A DNA stretch of 64,000 bases from Salimicrobium halophilum (GTDB taxonomy: Bacteria; Bacillota; Bacilli; Bacillales; Halobacillaceae), in assembly GCF_900100295.1 (NCBI RefSeq), contig NZ_FNEV01000002.1, forward strand, positions 248,001-312,000. Reading direction: 5' to 3'. How positions within the stretch are numbered: the stretch's first letter is position 1; every line of letters starts with the position of its first letter. The position numbers were made by a program, and so were the translations under genes. Positions 24,405-32,491 of the stretch are shown here, in pieces. Below the pieces are notes generated by a model. That model was not told the origin of the DNA and did no database searches. It saw only the letters and a list, made by a program, of their open reading frames with translations.

Positions 24405-24769
24405 TTTATTTATACATAGCGATCGCCGGATTCGTCGGCGCGGCTCTCCGTTATATGACGGGAGAGCTTTTTTTCCGTCAGGAAGCGGTCTTTCCTTTTG
24501 CAACGCTGAGTGTAAATATTATAGGAACGTTTCTGCTTTCCTGGTTTACGTTCCGTTCTTTGAAATTACCGGATAACGCAAAGAAGGCGATTGGTACTGG
24601 GCTCCTAGGTTCCTTCACGACATTCTCCACGCTGAGTGTGGAAACGGTGGATTTGGTTGATAAAGGAGCTCTCACTTCCGCCTTTTTGTACATAAGCGTT
24701 ACGATCATCGGCGGTCTTGCCGCTGCCGTTCTCGGATTCAGGATCGGGGAAAGGAGGGAGGATGGATGA
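24401..24769 (+). CDS. crcB: Fluoride channel subunit CrcB/Fluc 1
   Basis: 122 aa with four membrane helices. Family motifs are present: G-F-V-G-A-A-L-R-Y in helix 1, T-L-x-V-N-I-I-G-T-F-L-L in helix 2 with the pore Asn, and G-L-L-G-S-F-T-T-F-S-T in helix 3 with the Phe box and central Na+ site. Paired Fluc proteins form antiparallel heterodimeric channels that let fluoride leave the cell. ATG overlap on both sides couples it to its neighbours. Confidence 0.92.
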   Translation: MIYLYIAIAGFVGAALRYMTGELFFRQEAVFPFATLSVNIIGTFLLSWFTFRSLKLPDNAKKAIGTGLLGSFTTFSTLSVETVDLVDKGALTSAFLYISVTIIGGLAAAVLGFRIGERREDG

Positions 24770-25125
24770 CAATCTTTTCGATCTTTCTCGTTGGATGTGG
24801 TGGCGCAATCGGTGCATTCCTTCGTTTTTATTTCAGCAAGAAGTGGAATAAGGAGACGCTTCCGTGGGGGACACTTACTGTAAACCTGACCGGAAGCATG
24901 CTTCTCGGCATTCTTGTAGGCGCCGCTATTCCGGAACAATGGATGCTGCTTGCTGGGACCGGGCTGATGGGGGCGCTTACGACATTCTCGACGTTTCAGG
25001 TGGAAAGCTTGAACCTCTTGAGAGGAAAAGAGAGAAGAAGATACGTGCTTTATCAGGGAGCGAGCTATGCAGGAGGGCTGACCCTTGCGTTCGCCGGACT
25101 TCTGCTGGGAAGATTTCTGAGTTGA
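24766..25125 (+). CDS. crcB: Fluoride channel subunit CrcB/Fluc 2
   Basis: 119 aa, second half of the tandem pair, starting inside the previous stop (ATGA at 24766-24769). It shows G-G-A-I-G-A-F-L-R-F, T-L-T-V-N-L-T-G-S and G-L-M-G-A-L-T-T-F-S-T-F, the matching motifs of the partner subunit. The tandem arrangement of two unequal genes is normal in Bacilli and implies a heterodimer. No fluoride riboswitch was recognised upstream. Confidence 0.92.
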   Translation: MTIFSIFLVGCGGAIGAFLRFYFSKKWNKETLPWGTLTVNLTGSMLLGILVGAAIPEQWMLLAGTGLMGALTTFSTFQVESLNLLRGKERRRYVLYQGASYAGGLTLAFAGLLLGRFLS

Positions 25126-25266
25126 ATGGCTGGCGCTTTTCTTTTCACTGCTGGTGATTTGGGGTATAGTGGAAGGAAAGTGAAAGCGTTCGACCATGTG
25201 CGACTTACATACAAGGCACGGACCGATTATTAGTTTTTGGGTGAAATTTTGAAGGAGGAAGCTGTT

Positions 25267-26505
25267 TTGATCATAGCGATTATCGCACTCATCTTTGTTT
25301 CGCTGTTCTTCTCGGGCAGTGAAACGGCTTTGACGGCGACGAATAAGATGCGCCTGCAGTCACAAGTCGAGAAAGGGAACAAGAGGGCGGACAAACTGCT
25401 CCGTCTCGTTTCCAAACCGAGTGAATTCATTACGACCATATTAATAGGAAACAACATAGCGAATATTCTTTTACCTACGCTTGTTACGACGCTGGCAATC
25501 GAGTACGGCTTTAGTGTCGGGATAGCTTCAGCCATTTTGACGATTGTCATCATTCTCTTTGCGGAAGTGATTCCGAAATCAGTAGCGGCGACTTTTCCCG
25601 ATCGCGTGGCAATGATTGTGTATCCGGTGATCTGGTTTTTCGTCATCGTTTTCAAACCGCTTACGGCCATTCTGAACTGGTTTACGGATAACCTGAACAA
25701 ATTTCTATCCAGGGGACAGCCGGCTAACGTACAGGTGTCCAAGGAAGACCTGCGTACGATGGTGGATGTGGCTGATTCTGAAGGGCAGTTCCATGAAGAG
25801 GAGTCGTACCGGATCAAAGGGGTCCTGGATTTCTATAATCTGAATGTCAAAGATGTTATGAAGACTCCCCGGGTCGATCTGATCGCTCTCGATAAGGACT
25901 CTACCTTCGAAGAGGTACGGGATGAAGTGGTGAACAACCCGTACACGCGTTATCCGGTCTATGATGAAGATATCGACAATATCGTCGCCGTCTTCCACTC
26001 CAAGTTCCTGTTATCGTGGTATGAACATCCGGAAGAACCGTTCTCCGCTTACTACGACGCGGAACCGCTCTTAGTATATGAGTTCCAGTCCATGGAATCG
26101 GCCTTCAAAAAAATGACGATGAGCAAGAAGCATTTGGCTATCGTCCTTGATGAATATGGCGGGACAGAAGGGATTCTGACGCACGAAGATGCGATTGAAG
26201 CGATGATTGGTCTCGAGATTGAAGATGAATGGGATGATGGAAGTGACCCGCTCGTCGAAAGCTTATCGGACGATGAAATCATCTGTGACGGAAAAATAAC
26301 GCTCAGCCGCCTGAACAGCATTTTTGATACAGATATTCCGGAAGAAGAAGACGTGCTTGCGGGTTATATCTTACGGGAGTGCAACGATTTTCCGGAGCAC
26401 GGAGAGATCATTGAACGGGAAGGCCTTGAGTTCCAGGTACTTGAAATCGAAGGACGGATGATCCGCCGTGTGCATATCAAGAAACTCCCCGAGGAGGACG
26501 AATAA
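25267..26505 (+). CDS. CNNM/CorC-type transporter (HlyC family, MpfA/YhdP-like)
   Basis: About 412 aa in three parts: a DUF21 (CNNM) transmembrane domain with S-G-S-E-T-A and I-G-N-N-I-A-N, a CBS pair (about residues 190-310, VKDVMKTPRVDLIAL; LAIVLDEYGGTEGILTHED) and a C-terminal CorC_HlyC domain. Members export Mg2+ or Na+ in Bacilli. The start is set at TTG 25267 because AAGGAGG (25252-25258) is 8 bases away; an earlier TTG at 25237 would place that site inside the gene. The next gene starts immediately after its stop. Confidence 0.88.
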   Translation: MIIAIIALIFVSLFFSGSETALTATNKMRLQSQVEKGNKRADKLLRLVSKPSEFITTILIGNNIANILLPTLVTTLAIEYGFSVGIASAILTIVIILFAEVIPKSVAATFPDRVAMIVYPVIWFFVIVFKPLTAILNWFTDNLNKFLSRGQPANVQVSKEDLRTMVDVADSEGQFHEEESYRIKGVLDFYNLNVKDVMKTPRVDLIALDKDSTFEEVRDEVVNNPYTRYPVYDEDIDNIVAVFHSKFLLSWYEHPEEPFSAYYDAEPLLVYEFQSMESAFKKMTMSKKHLAIVLDEYGGTEGILTHEDAIEAMIGLEIEDEWDDGSDPLVESLSDDEIICDGKITLSRLNSIFDTDIPEEEDVLAGYILRECNDFPEHGEIIEREGLEFQVLEIEGRMIRRVHIKKLPEEDE

Positions 26506-26865
26506 GTGATCGCCGTGCTCGGCGTCGTATTTGTCGTGATATTTCACATAACGGTCAGTGAATTCGTGCTGAAGCGGAAGTGGGGTATAGAACCGGACCG
26601 CTCCGGTCTTTCCTGGGCCGGGCGGGACAAACGATTCGTCGCTGTGGAGATCCTTCTTCTTCTCGCCGCGTTTTCGTTCCTATTTGTGACAAGAGGAGTG
26701 AATCGTACCTTTTTCGTCGTACCGCTGCTTCTGACCGGGTATTTTCTCTCTCAGGCGCTGGAAGCGAAGAAACGGAATTCGGAAGATCGTGGCTACTATT
26801 ATGATGGACTTGCTGTCGTATCGCTATTGCTGATGACACTATTTTCCCTGATGGGGACGATTTAA
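26506..26865 (+). CDS. Membrane protein, DUF4181-like
   Basis: 119 aa with four hydrophobic segments and an early basic loop L-K-R-K-W-G-I-E after helix 1, as in DUF4181 proteins of Bacilli. GTG 26506 abuts the stop of the transporter gene, whose last codons (GAGGAGGAC) supply the ribosome site, so the two are coupled. Function unknown. The DUF assignment is tentative. Confidence 0.65.
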   Translation: MIAVLGVVFVVIFHITVSEFVLKRKWGIEPDRSGLSWAGRDKRFVAVEILLLLAAFSFLFVTRGVNRTFFVVPLLLTGYFLSQALEAKKRNSEDRGYYYDGLAVVSLLLMTLFSLMGTI

Positions 26866-26875
26866 GGAGTTATGT

Positions 26876-27067
26876 ATGGATAAAGAAGACGAGATTCTCG
26901 AAGAGTTGAAGAAAACGAACCGGCTACTGGAAGAACAGAAGGATGAGGTCACTCCTTTTCAGGCCGTGATGGACATGGTGAAATCGCTGTTGCTGGGCGT
27001 ACTGATCGTCGGTCCGATTCTCGCGGTCATCATCGTTCTGTTCCAGTTGATCGGAAGTTGGCTGTAG
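26876..27067 (+). CDS. Small tail-anchored membrane protein
   Basis: 63 aa: an acidic coiled-coil-like N-terminus (DEILEELKKTNRLLEEQKDE) and one C-terminal membrane helix (LLLGVLIVGPILAVIIVLF). TAAGGAG precedes ATG 26876. Fourth gene of a tight plus-strand run. Function unknown. Confidence 0.65.
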   Translation: MDKEDEILEELKKTNRLLEEQKDEVTPFQAVMDMVKSLLLGVLIVGPILAVIIVLFQLIGSWL

Positions 27068-27079
27068 GAGGATGAAGGT

Positions 27080-27622
27080 ATGACGGAAAAAGAAAAAATG
27101 CTCGCAGGCGAGATGTATGATCCCTCAGACTCGGAGTTGATGCGGTTACGCAAGCTGGCGCGCGAGAAGACGCACCGGATCAATATGGAAGTCGATGGGA
27201 AGAAGCGCACGGAACTCGTGAAGGATCTGTTCGGGTCCGGAGATTCGCTATACATAGAACCGAGTTTCCGCTGTGATTACGGGGAAAATATCCACGTCGG
27301 CGAAGACTTTTTCATGAATTTCGACTGTGTATTTCTCGACGTTTGCGAGATCCGCTTCGGAGACCGCTGTCAGGTGGCTCCAGGGGTTCATATTTACACG
27401 GCAACGCACCCGCTTGATGCCAAGGAGCGCTCTGCCGGTAAGGAATACGGAAAACCGGTGACGATCGGCGATGATGTCTGGCTCGGTGGGAGTGCGGTCA
27501 TCAATCCGGGCGTAAGGATCGGAGACCGCGCCGTTGTTGCTGCTGGGGCGGTTGTGACGAAAGATGTTCCTGCGGATACGGTGGTCGGCGGGAATCCTGC
27601 GCGCGTGATCAAAGAGATATGA
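27080..27622 (+). CDS. maa: Sugar O-acetyltransferase (maltose acetyltransferase family)
   Basis: 180 aa. An N-terminal Mac domain ([16 protein letters not shown]) is followed by a left-handed beta helix of hexapeptide repeats ([47 protein letters not shown]) and the C-terminal P-A-R-V-I-K. The catalytic His is in A-T-H-P-L-D. These enzymes acetylate glucose, maltose or related sugars and thiogalactosides. ATG 27080 follows TAGGAGG. Two tandem terminator-plus-repeat units follow. Confidence 0.9.
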   Translation: MTEKEKMLAGEMYDPSDSELMRLRKLAREKTHRINMEVDGKKRTELVKDLFGSGDSLYIEPSFRCDYGENIHVGEDFFMNFDCVFLDVCEIRFGDRCQVAPGVHIYTATHPLDAKERSAGKEYGKPVTIGDDVWLGGSAVINPGVRIGDRAVVAAGAVVTKDVPADTVVGGNPARVIKEI

Positions 27623-27630
27623 GTTGCATG

Positions 27631-27660
27631 GACAGAGGGACGAGCCCTCTGTCTTTTTTT
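27631..27660 (+). terminator. maa terminator, first copy
   Basis: Perfect stem GACAGAGGG/CCCTCTGTC (27631-27639 with 27645-27653) and seven T residues. The same sequence recurs at 27824-27853. Confidence 0.9.
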
Positions 27661-27667
27661 GGGCTTG

Positions 27668-27809
27668 GTGGACGTTCGCGAGGTGAATTCTGGCTTGAGT
27701 GGGTGGCAAAGGCGTTTGCGGTACACTCAGGGGCGATGGTCGGTGATGAACGGTTCGCTATTATATTTGCTGGAAACACATGCTGTGAATCTCACCGTGA
27801 GCGACCAAC
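27668..27809 (+). repeat. Intergenic element, copy B (142 bp)
   Basis: Begins GTGGACGTTC and ends CGTGAGCGACCAAC, an imperfect terminal inverted repeat. Over the first 63 bases it matches copy C at 53 positions; the second half is more diverged. Confidence 0.7.
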
Positions 27810-27823
27810 AAACTGAACGCATG

Positions 27824-27853
27824 GACAGAGGGACGAGCCCTCTGTCTTTTTTT
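27824..27853 (+). terminator. Second copy of the maa terminator
   Basis: Same perfect 9-bp stem GACAGAGGG/CCCTCTGTC and seven T residues as 27631-27660, though no gene lies between the two. Confidence 0.85.
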
Positions 27854-27860
27854 GGGCTTA

Positions 27861-28002
27861 GTGGACGTTCAGAGGGTGTTTTCTGTTTTGAGTGGGTGGC
27901 AAAGGAATTTGCGGTACACTCAGAATGGGTGATCAATGCTGTGCGGTCCGCAACTATTTTTGGTGGACACTCACGAAGAAAATCCCACCCTGAGCGTCCA
28001 CC
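27861..28002 (+). repeat. Intergenic element, copy C (142 bp)
   Basis: Starts GTGGACGTTCAGAGGGTG and ends CACCCTGAGCGTCCAC. These are near-complementary ends (one 2-base gap and one substitution), so the element has terminal inverted repeats. Internally it carries further GAGTG, CACTC and GGACACTCA blocks in both orientations. Confidence 0.7.
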
Positions 28003-28037
28003 AAACCTAAAATAATCAGAAAATTTCATAAATTATA

Positions 28038-28068
28038 TTGTAATTAACGTTAACGTCAATGGTAAAAT
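28038..28068 (+). promoter_or_regulatory. MerR-type promoter with 19-bp spacer and operator dyad
   Basis: TTGTAA (28038-28043) and TAAAAT (28063-28068) are 19 bp apart. The spacer holds ATTAACGTTAACGTCAAT (28043-28060), an 18-bp dyad with one mismatched pair. Long spacers with a central dyad are the signature of MerR-regulated promoters, and the ACGTTAACGT core resembles LiuR-type sites. Confidence 0.7.
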
Positions 28069-28091
28069 GAACATATGAGGAGGGGAGCAAG

Positions 28092-28463
28092 GTGAAAACG
28101 ATCCAGGAAACGGCTGAAACGTTCGGAGTATCGACGAGAACGCTCCGTTACTATGAAGAAATCGGATTACTTACGCCTGTGCGCTCCTCCGGCAACCAGC
28201 GAATGTACTCCAAACAGGACGAGACGAGATTGAAACTGATTTTCCGCGGGAAAAAGTATGGCTTTTCGCTCGAAGAGATTCGCGAAATGGTTCTGCTCTT
28301 TGACGAAGACCGGACGGGAAAGAAACAGCTGGAACGGACCATCGAATACGGCGAAGCCAGAGTTCAGGAAATCGAAGCGTCGATTCAGGAATTTCAGGCA
28401 CTGAAAGAGGAGATGGAACATCTGTTGACCGGGTTCAAACAAAAATTGAAGGAGGAACAATGA
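28092..28463 (+). CDS. MerR-family regulator of an acyl-CoA operon (LiuR-like)
   Basis: 123 aa. The MerR winged helix is at the N-terminus (IQETAETFGVSTRTLRYYEEIGLLTPVRSSGNQRMYS), followed by a long dimerisation coiled coil (about residues 75-115). There is no Cys cluster, so it is not a metal sensor. First gene of an operon with an acyl-CoA ligase and acyl-CoA dehydrogenase, and it stands behind a 19-bp-spacer promoter with a dyad. By analogy with LiuR, it probably responds to an acyl-CoA. Its stop overlaps the next start region. Confidence 0.85.
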   Translation: MKTIQETAETFGVSTRTLRYYEEIGLLTPVRSSGNQRMYSKQDETRLKLIFRGKKYGFSLEEIREMVLLFDEDRTGKKQLERTIEYGEARVQEIEASIQEFQALKEEMEHLLTGFKQKLKEEQ

Positions 28464-29956
28464 TGAACACATCTGCACTTCTTGCTCGTAATGCCCGTAA
28501 GTACCCTCACCACGAAGCGATCGTCTGTCAGGGAAAGAGGATTCCCTATGCGGAACTCGATCGACTCGTGAACAAATTTGGAAGCGCTATCAGAGGGAAA
28601 GAGATTCATGCCGAAGACAAGGTGGCACTATTCCTTCCGAACACACCGGAGTTCGCGATCGCTTATCTCGCTGTTCAGCGGATCGGAGCAATCGTCGTTC
28701 CCATCAACGTCAAGCTGACCCAGGAAGAACTGCACTATATTTTAGAAGACAGCGGTGCGAAAGCCCTCATTGCGCATGACATGCTATTTGATACGGTGAA
28801 AACTCTCGAGAGTCCCGTGGAGAAAATCAAGACCGGTGATGCCACGGGTGAGTGGAGTTCTTTTTGGCAGATGCTTGAAGCCCAGAAAGACACCCCGATT
28901 GAATGCTATCTCCGGGAAGACGATCTCTCGACAATTCTGTATACGTCCGGGACGACCGGAAAACCGAAAGGCGTCTTGTTCACGTACCGGAGCATTCTGA
29001 ACGTGGCGACGATGATCAATATCGAAATGGAAGTGAAGCCGGAGAGCCGGATTCTTCTCAGCATGCCGCTCAGTCACTCGGCACCGCTGCATCTCTTTTT
29101 CATGTCCGGGCTGATGACAGGTTCGACGCTTGTCCTCACGCCTACGTTCACGCCGGATCTGTTCCTCGATATGATCGAAGAGGAAAGGACGACACATTTC
29201 TTCGGAGCACCGGTCGCGTACCTCACGACGATGCAGATGGCGAATCCGGCAGGACGCGATTTGTCCTCGATGAAATGGTGGGTGTATGGAGGCGCTCCTT
29301 TATCGGAGAACGAGGTACGAGGGATTAAACAGGCTTTCCCGACCGGACAACTAACGTGCGTCTATGGTCTGACGGAAGCTGGTCCGAGCGGGACGCTGCT
29401 TTTCGATGAAGAGCATAAGGAGAAAGCGGGAAGTATCGGACGCCGCGCAGCCTGGGGGACAGAAATCCGTCTGATTGATGACGTCGGAGATAAAGTGGCG
29501 CCGGGAGATGTCGGGGAGATTGCCCTCCGAGGCGAAGGCAACATGCGGGAGTATTTCCGTAAGTCGCACGAGACAGAAGCTGTGTTTGCCGGAGAATGGC
29601 TTCGCACGGGGGATCTCGCCATGCAGGATGAAGACGGCTATTTCTGGGTGATCGACCGGAAAAAAGATATGATCATCTCGGGTGGTGTGAACATTTATCC
29701 GAAAGAAATCGAGAATGTGATGCTTGAAATCGAAGGAGTCCGGGAAGTGGCGGTGATCGGTGTACCTCACCCGGAATGGGGCGAGACGGTGAAAGCCGTG
29801 TATGCCGGCGACGCAGATGACACGGAAATCCGTAATACCCTCGAGAATCGTGTTGCGTCTTATAAAGTACCGCGAATCTACGAACAGGTGGAAGAACTTC
29901 CTCGGAACGCGTCCGGCAAAATTCTGAAACAGTCGCTCAAGGGGGCTCATGCATGA
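28463..29956 (+). CDS. AMP-dependent acyl-CoA synthetase
   Basis: About 497 aa with all motifs of the ANL superfamily: the P-loop TILYTSGTTGKPKGV (near residue 153), the A-site YGLTEAGP, the hinge region R-T-G-D-L-A and W-V-I-D-R-K-K-D, and the C-terminal catalytic Lys in N-A-S-G-K-I-L-K. It activates a carboxylic acid through an acyl-adenylate to acyl-CoA in the cytosol. ATG 28463 is 7 bases from AAGGAGG; ATG 28460 is the alternative and overlaps the MerR stop. Its own stop overlaps the dehydrogenase start. Confidence 0.9.
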   Translation: MNTSALLARNARKYPHHEAIVCQGKRIPYAELDRLVNKFGSAIRGKEIHAEDKVALFLPNTPEFAIAYLAVQRIGAIVVPINVKLTQEELHYILEDSGAKALIAHDMLFDTVKTLESPVEKIKTGDATGEWSSFWQMLEAQKDTPIECYLREDDLSTILYTSGTTGKPKGVLFTYRSILNVATMINIEMEVKPESRILLSMPLSHSAPLHLFFMSGLMTGSTLVLTPTFTPDLFLDMIEEERTTHFFGAPVAYLTTMQMANPAGRDLSSMKWWVYGGAPLSENEVRGIKQAFPTGQLTCVYGLTEAGPSGTLLFDEEHKEKAGSIGRRAAWGTEIRLIDDVGDKVAPGDVGEIALRGEGNMREYFRKSHETEAVFAGEWLRTGDLAMQDEDGYFWVIDRKKDMIISGGVNIYPKEIENVMLEIEGVREVAVIGVPHPEWGETVKAVYAGDADDTEIRNTLENRVASYKVPRIYEQVEELPRNASGKILKQSLKGAHA

Positions 29957-31461
29957 AGGTATTGCAGGAAAAAATCCGTCAGCACAATTTTTATGAAGAG
30001 GACGAATTTTTACAGAAGCTGCTGCAGCAGTATATGACGCCTGAGTTGTTCCATTATGCGGATCAGGAGCTGAAAACGTTCGGCCGCAGGGTCGCCGGTC
30101 CGATTGATGAACGGGCGAAGCATACCGATCGCGAGGGTCAGCCGAGACTCGAGCGCTATGATAAATTCGGGGAAGAAGTGTCGAAGGTCTGGGTGAACGA
30201 AGGATACAAACAGACGGTGAAGGAAACGTATGACACCGGTATCGTCGGCTACGTGCACAAAGACATTCCGGAACTCGGGAAAAAAGGGACGTACACGTAC
30301 AGCTTCGCGCAAGGATATGTTCTATCCCAGGCGGAACCTGGATTCTACTGTCCGGTGACGCTGACGATGGCGACGGCGTACCTGCTCGACCATTATGCTG
30401 ATGAAGATTTGAAAGAAGCATACTTGCCTCATGTGCTTGCTACCGGAGACACGGAACTCTACGAAGGAGCGACTTTCCTGACGGAGCGTCAGGGTGGTTC
30501 GGATGTTGGTGCGAACGTGGTGGAAGCTGTTCAAGACGGGGATCACTATCATCTGTACGGGGAAAAATATTTCGCCTCCAATGCCGGGATGTGCGGCGTG
30601 GCGATGGTGCTTGCCCGCACGGAAGGTGCTCCGGAGGGCTCCCGTGGATTATCTCTCTTCCTCGTACCGTGGGAGGGAAATAATTTAAGGATTCGTCGAT
30701 TGAAGGATAAATTAGGCGTACGTGCCGTTCCATCGGCGGAAGTGGAATTCACAGGAGCGAAAGCGTATCTCGTCGGTGAAGCGGACCGCGGTTTCTACTA
30801 CATGATGGAAGCTCTCAATCTATCGCGGATCTGTAATGCGGTGGCTTCGCTCGGAATCATGCGGCGTAGTTACACGGAAGCTCTCCACTATGCGGAAGGA
30901 CGGAATGCGTTCGGTCGCAGGCTCGTCGATTTTCCGATGATCCAGCAGACACTGCGGAAACTGCGGGTGAAGTTGGAGAAAGAAACGGCAGCGATTTTCG
31001 ATATGATCCAGCTGTATGAGAAAGTGACCGAAGGCGAAGCGACACCTGAGGATGAGGTGCTGAACCGTCTCCTGATCGCTATCATGAAAAAAGAGTCCGC
31101 CGAGCAGTCCATAGCTTTTGCCCATGAAGCGATTGAGATGCACGGGGGCAACGGCTACATCGAGGATTTCGTCACACCGCGGCTCCTTCGTGATGCGCAG
31201 GTGCTTACTGTTTGGGAAGGCACGGCTAATATTCTCGCACTGGAACTGCTTCGTCTTGTGAATAAGTACGGAGCGCATACGATTTTTATAGATTTACTGA
31301 GAGAGAAAGCGGAAGGCAGTAAACAGCAGGAAATTGATCGCATGGAAGAGCGTCTTATTTACTTCGCTAATCGGGAACAGGTGGAGCAGGAACTCGAAGC
31401 GAAGTCGCTTATGAAAGACATGGCGTGTCTGTACGAAGATGTTATTTACGAGAAACTATAA
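29953..31461 (+). CDS. Acyl-CoA dehydrogenase, AidB-like
   Basis: 502 aa, nearer to AidB-type flavoproteins (about 540) than to classical 380-aa dehydrogenases. Visible are A-T-F-L-T-E-R-Q-G-G-S-D-V-G-A (FAD/substrate loop), A-S-N-A-G-M-C-G, the N-A-F-G-R helix and E-M-H-G-G-N-G-Y-I-E-D-F near the catalytic region. It starts in the stop of the ligase gene (ATGA). With the ligase it could activate and dehydrogenate a branched or unusual acid; alternatively it has a stress role as proposed for AidB. A terminator follows. Confidence 0.87.
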   Translation: MKVLQEKIRQHNFYEEDEFLQKLLQQYMTPELFHYADQELKTFGRRVAGPIDERAKHTDREGQPRLERYDKFGEEVSKVWVNEGYKQTVKETYDTGIVGYVHKDIPELGKKGTYTYSFAQGYVLSQAEPGFYCPVTLTMATAYLLDHYADEDLKEAYLPHVLATGDTELYEGATFLTERQGGSDVGANVVEAVQDGDHYHLYGEKYFASNAGMCGVAMVLARTEGAPEGSRGLSLFLVPWEGNNLRIRRLKDKLGVRAVPSAEVEFTGAKAYLVGEADRGFYYMMEALNLSRICNAVASLGIMRRSYTEALHYAEGRNAFGRRLVDFPMIQQTLRKLRVKLEKETAAIFDMIQLYEKVTEGEATPEDEVLNRLLIAIMKKESAEQSIAFAHEAIEMHGGNGYIEDFVTPRLLRDAQVLTVWEGTANILALELLRLVNKYGAHTIFIDLLREKAEGSKQQEIDRMEERLIYFANREQVEQELEAKSLMKDMACLYEDVIYEKL

Positions 31462-31474
31462 ATGAATGATAGTT

Positions 31475-31503
31475 AAGGCAGAGGGCCAGCCTCTGCCTTC
31501 TTT
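31475..31503. terminator. Terminator, probably bidirectional
   Basis: Perfect 10-bp stem AAGGCAGAGG (31475-31484) with CCTCTGCCTT (31490-31499), then CTTTA. The minus-strand gene ending at 31502 lies just beyond it. Confidence 0.75.
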
Positions 31504-31750
31504 ACTTTATAAATATGTAAATGAGCGTAACGAAGAAAAAGGAACTTAAGATATAACTCAGGATACCGGAGATTTTCTTTCCATTCTTTTGTAACCAGAT
31601 TCCTCTCGTCACTGTCGTATATATAATAAAAGAGAACAGAACAGCGTAGGATAGGGGCCGCTCTGTCGTTAGAGTGAACATGATATAAATCAGTCCTGCT
31701 AAGACAATAATCCAGTCCACTATATTAAGCCATCTCGGCAATCGCTCCAT
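31502..31750 (-). CDS. Small membrane protein, unknown function
   Basis: 82 aa with three hydrophobic segments (about residues 10-27, 35-50 and 60-80). ATG 31750 is chosen because GGAGG is 6 bases upstream on the minus strand; the open frame reaches further but without a ribosome site. No family recognised. Confidence 0.6.
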   Translation of the reverse strand: MERLPRWLNIVDWIIVLAGLIYIMFTLTTERPLSYAVLFSFIIYTTVTRGIWLQKNGKKISGILSYILSSFFFVTLIYIFIK

Positions 31751-31913
31751 CGAATTCCTCCAAGTCTCAAATTTTCCTAAGTGTAAAGGAAAACAAAGGA
31801 TGTAGTAAAGCCTGCTCATTTCCTTACTAGAAGGGTGTAAAGACAGAACATAGGTGAATAGTCTCGTTTTCCGTGAGAAAGCTGAATTTTAAGAAAAAGA
31901 ACCCACGAAATCA

Positions 31914-31941
31914 TTTTCAAACGAAAGAAATACGTTATAAT
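31914..31941 (+). promoter_or_regulatory. Promoter of the Lrp/aminotransferase operon
   Basis: TTTTCA (31914-31919), 16 bases, TATAAT (31936-31941), 52 bp before ATG 31994. Confidence 0.6.
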
Positions 31942-31993
31942 GGAAAAATCAAACCTTTTCTACAACAGGAATTTTAAAAAAGCAGGTGAAAGC

Positions 31994-32491
31994 ATGCAGG
32001 AACAAGAAGTGGAAATCCTACAACTGATTGAAAAGAATGCGAATATGGAACCTTCAAAAATTGCGAAATTGATGAATATAACGGAAGACGAAGTCCGCCA
32101 GCTCCTTCGTGGACTCGAAGAGAAGAAAGCGATTCTCGGTTATTCAACACTGATTGACTGGGCGAAAGTGATTCAACAGGAAGAAGTGACAGCGATGGTC
32201 GATGTGAAAGTCCAGCCGGCGAGAGGCGTCGGATTCGATAAAGTCGCAGAGCGTATCTACCGTTTCCCTGAGGTGAAAGCTGTCTATCTCATGTCCGGGG
32301 CCTATGACTTATCTGTATCAGTGGAAGGTAAAACGATGATGGAGATTGGTCGCTTCATTTCGGAGAAACTCTCTGCGCTCGATTCAGTACTGTCGACGAC
32401 GACGCACTTTATTCTTAAACGATACAAGCATGACGGTATCATTCTCGAGGACGACGATGACAACGACAAGCGAATGGTGGTGTCCCCATGA
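31994..32491 (+). CDS. alaR: Lrp/AsnC-family regulator (AlaR/YugG-like)
   Basis: 165 aa with an Lrp winged helix (EILQLIEKNANMEPSKIAKLMNITEDEVRQLLRGLEEKKAILGY) and a RAM ligand-binding domain (VTAMVDVKVQPARGVGFDKVAERIYRFPEVKAVYLMSGAYDLSV). The stop overlaps the start of an aminotransferase gene by four bases. The same gene pair exists in Bacillus subtilis as yugG-yugH (alaR-alaT), where the regulator controls alanine synthesis. ATG 31994 is used; a longer reading from 31940 overlaps the promoter. Confidence 0.85.
   Translation: MQEQEVEILQLIEKNANMEPSKIAKLMNITEDEVRQLLRGLEEKKAILGYSTLIDWAKVIQQEEVTAMVDVKVQPARGVGFDKVAERIYRFPEVKAVYLMSGAYDLSVSVEGKTMMEIGRFISEKLSALDSVLSTTTHFILKRYKHDGIILEDDDDNDKRMVVSP

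Larger units (their letters stand above)
27626..28011 (+). repeat. 193-bp tandem duplication of terminator plus intergenic element
   Basis: Unit 1 (27626-27818) and unit 2 (27819-28011) start with the same 41 bases, including the complete terminator hairpin and T run. They continue with diverged copies B and C of the 142-bp element. Nothing in the 469 bp between 27622 and 28092 looks coding. Confidence 0.75.

Noticed and set aside
27668-28002. CRISPR array
   Set aside because: Copies are about 142 bp and diverged, with no short direct repeats and unique spacers of even length.
29351-30421. 356-codon open frame on the minus strand across the acyl-CoA ligase and dehydrogenase genes
   Set aside because: It lies wholly antisense to two genes with full family motifs, has no ribosome site, and its composition (Arg, Pro, His rich) is that of a shadow frame.
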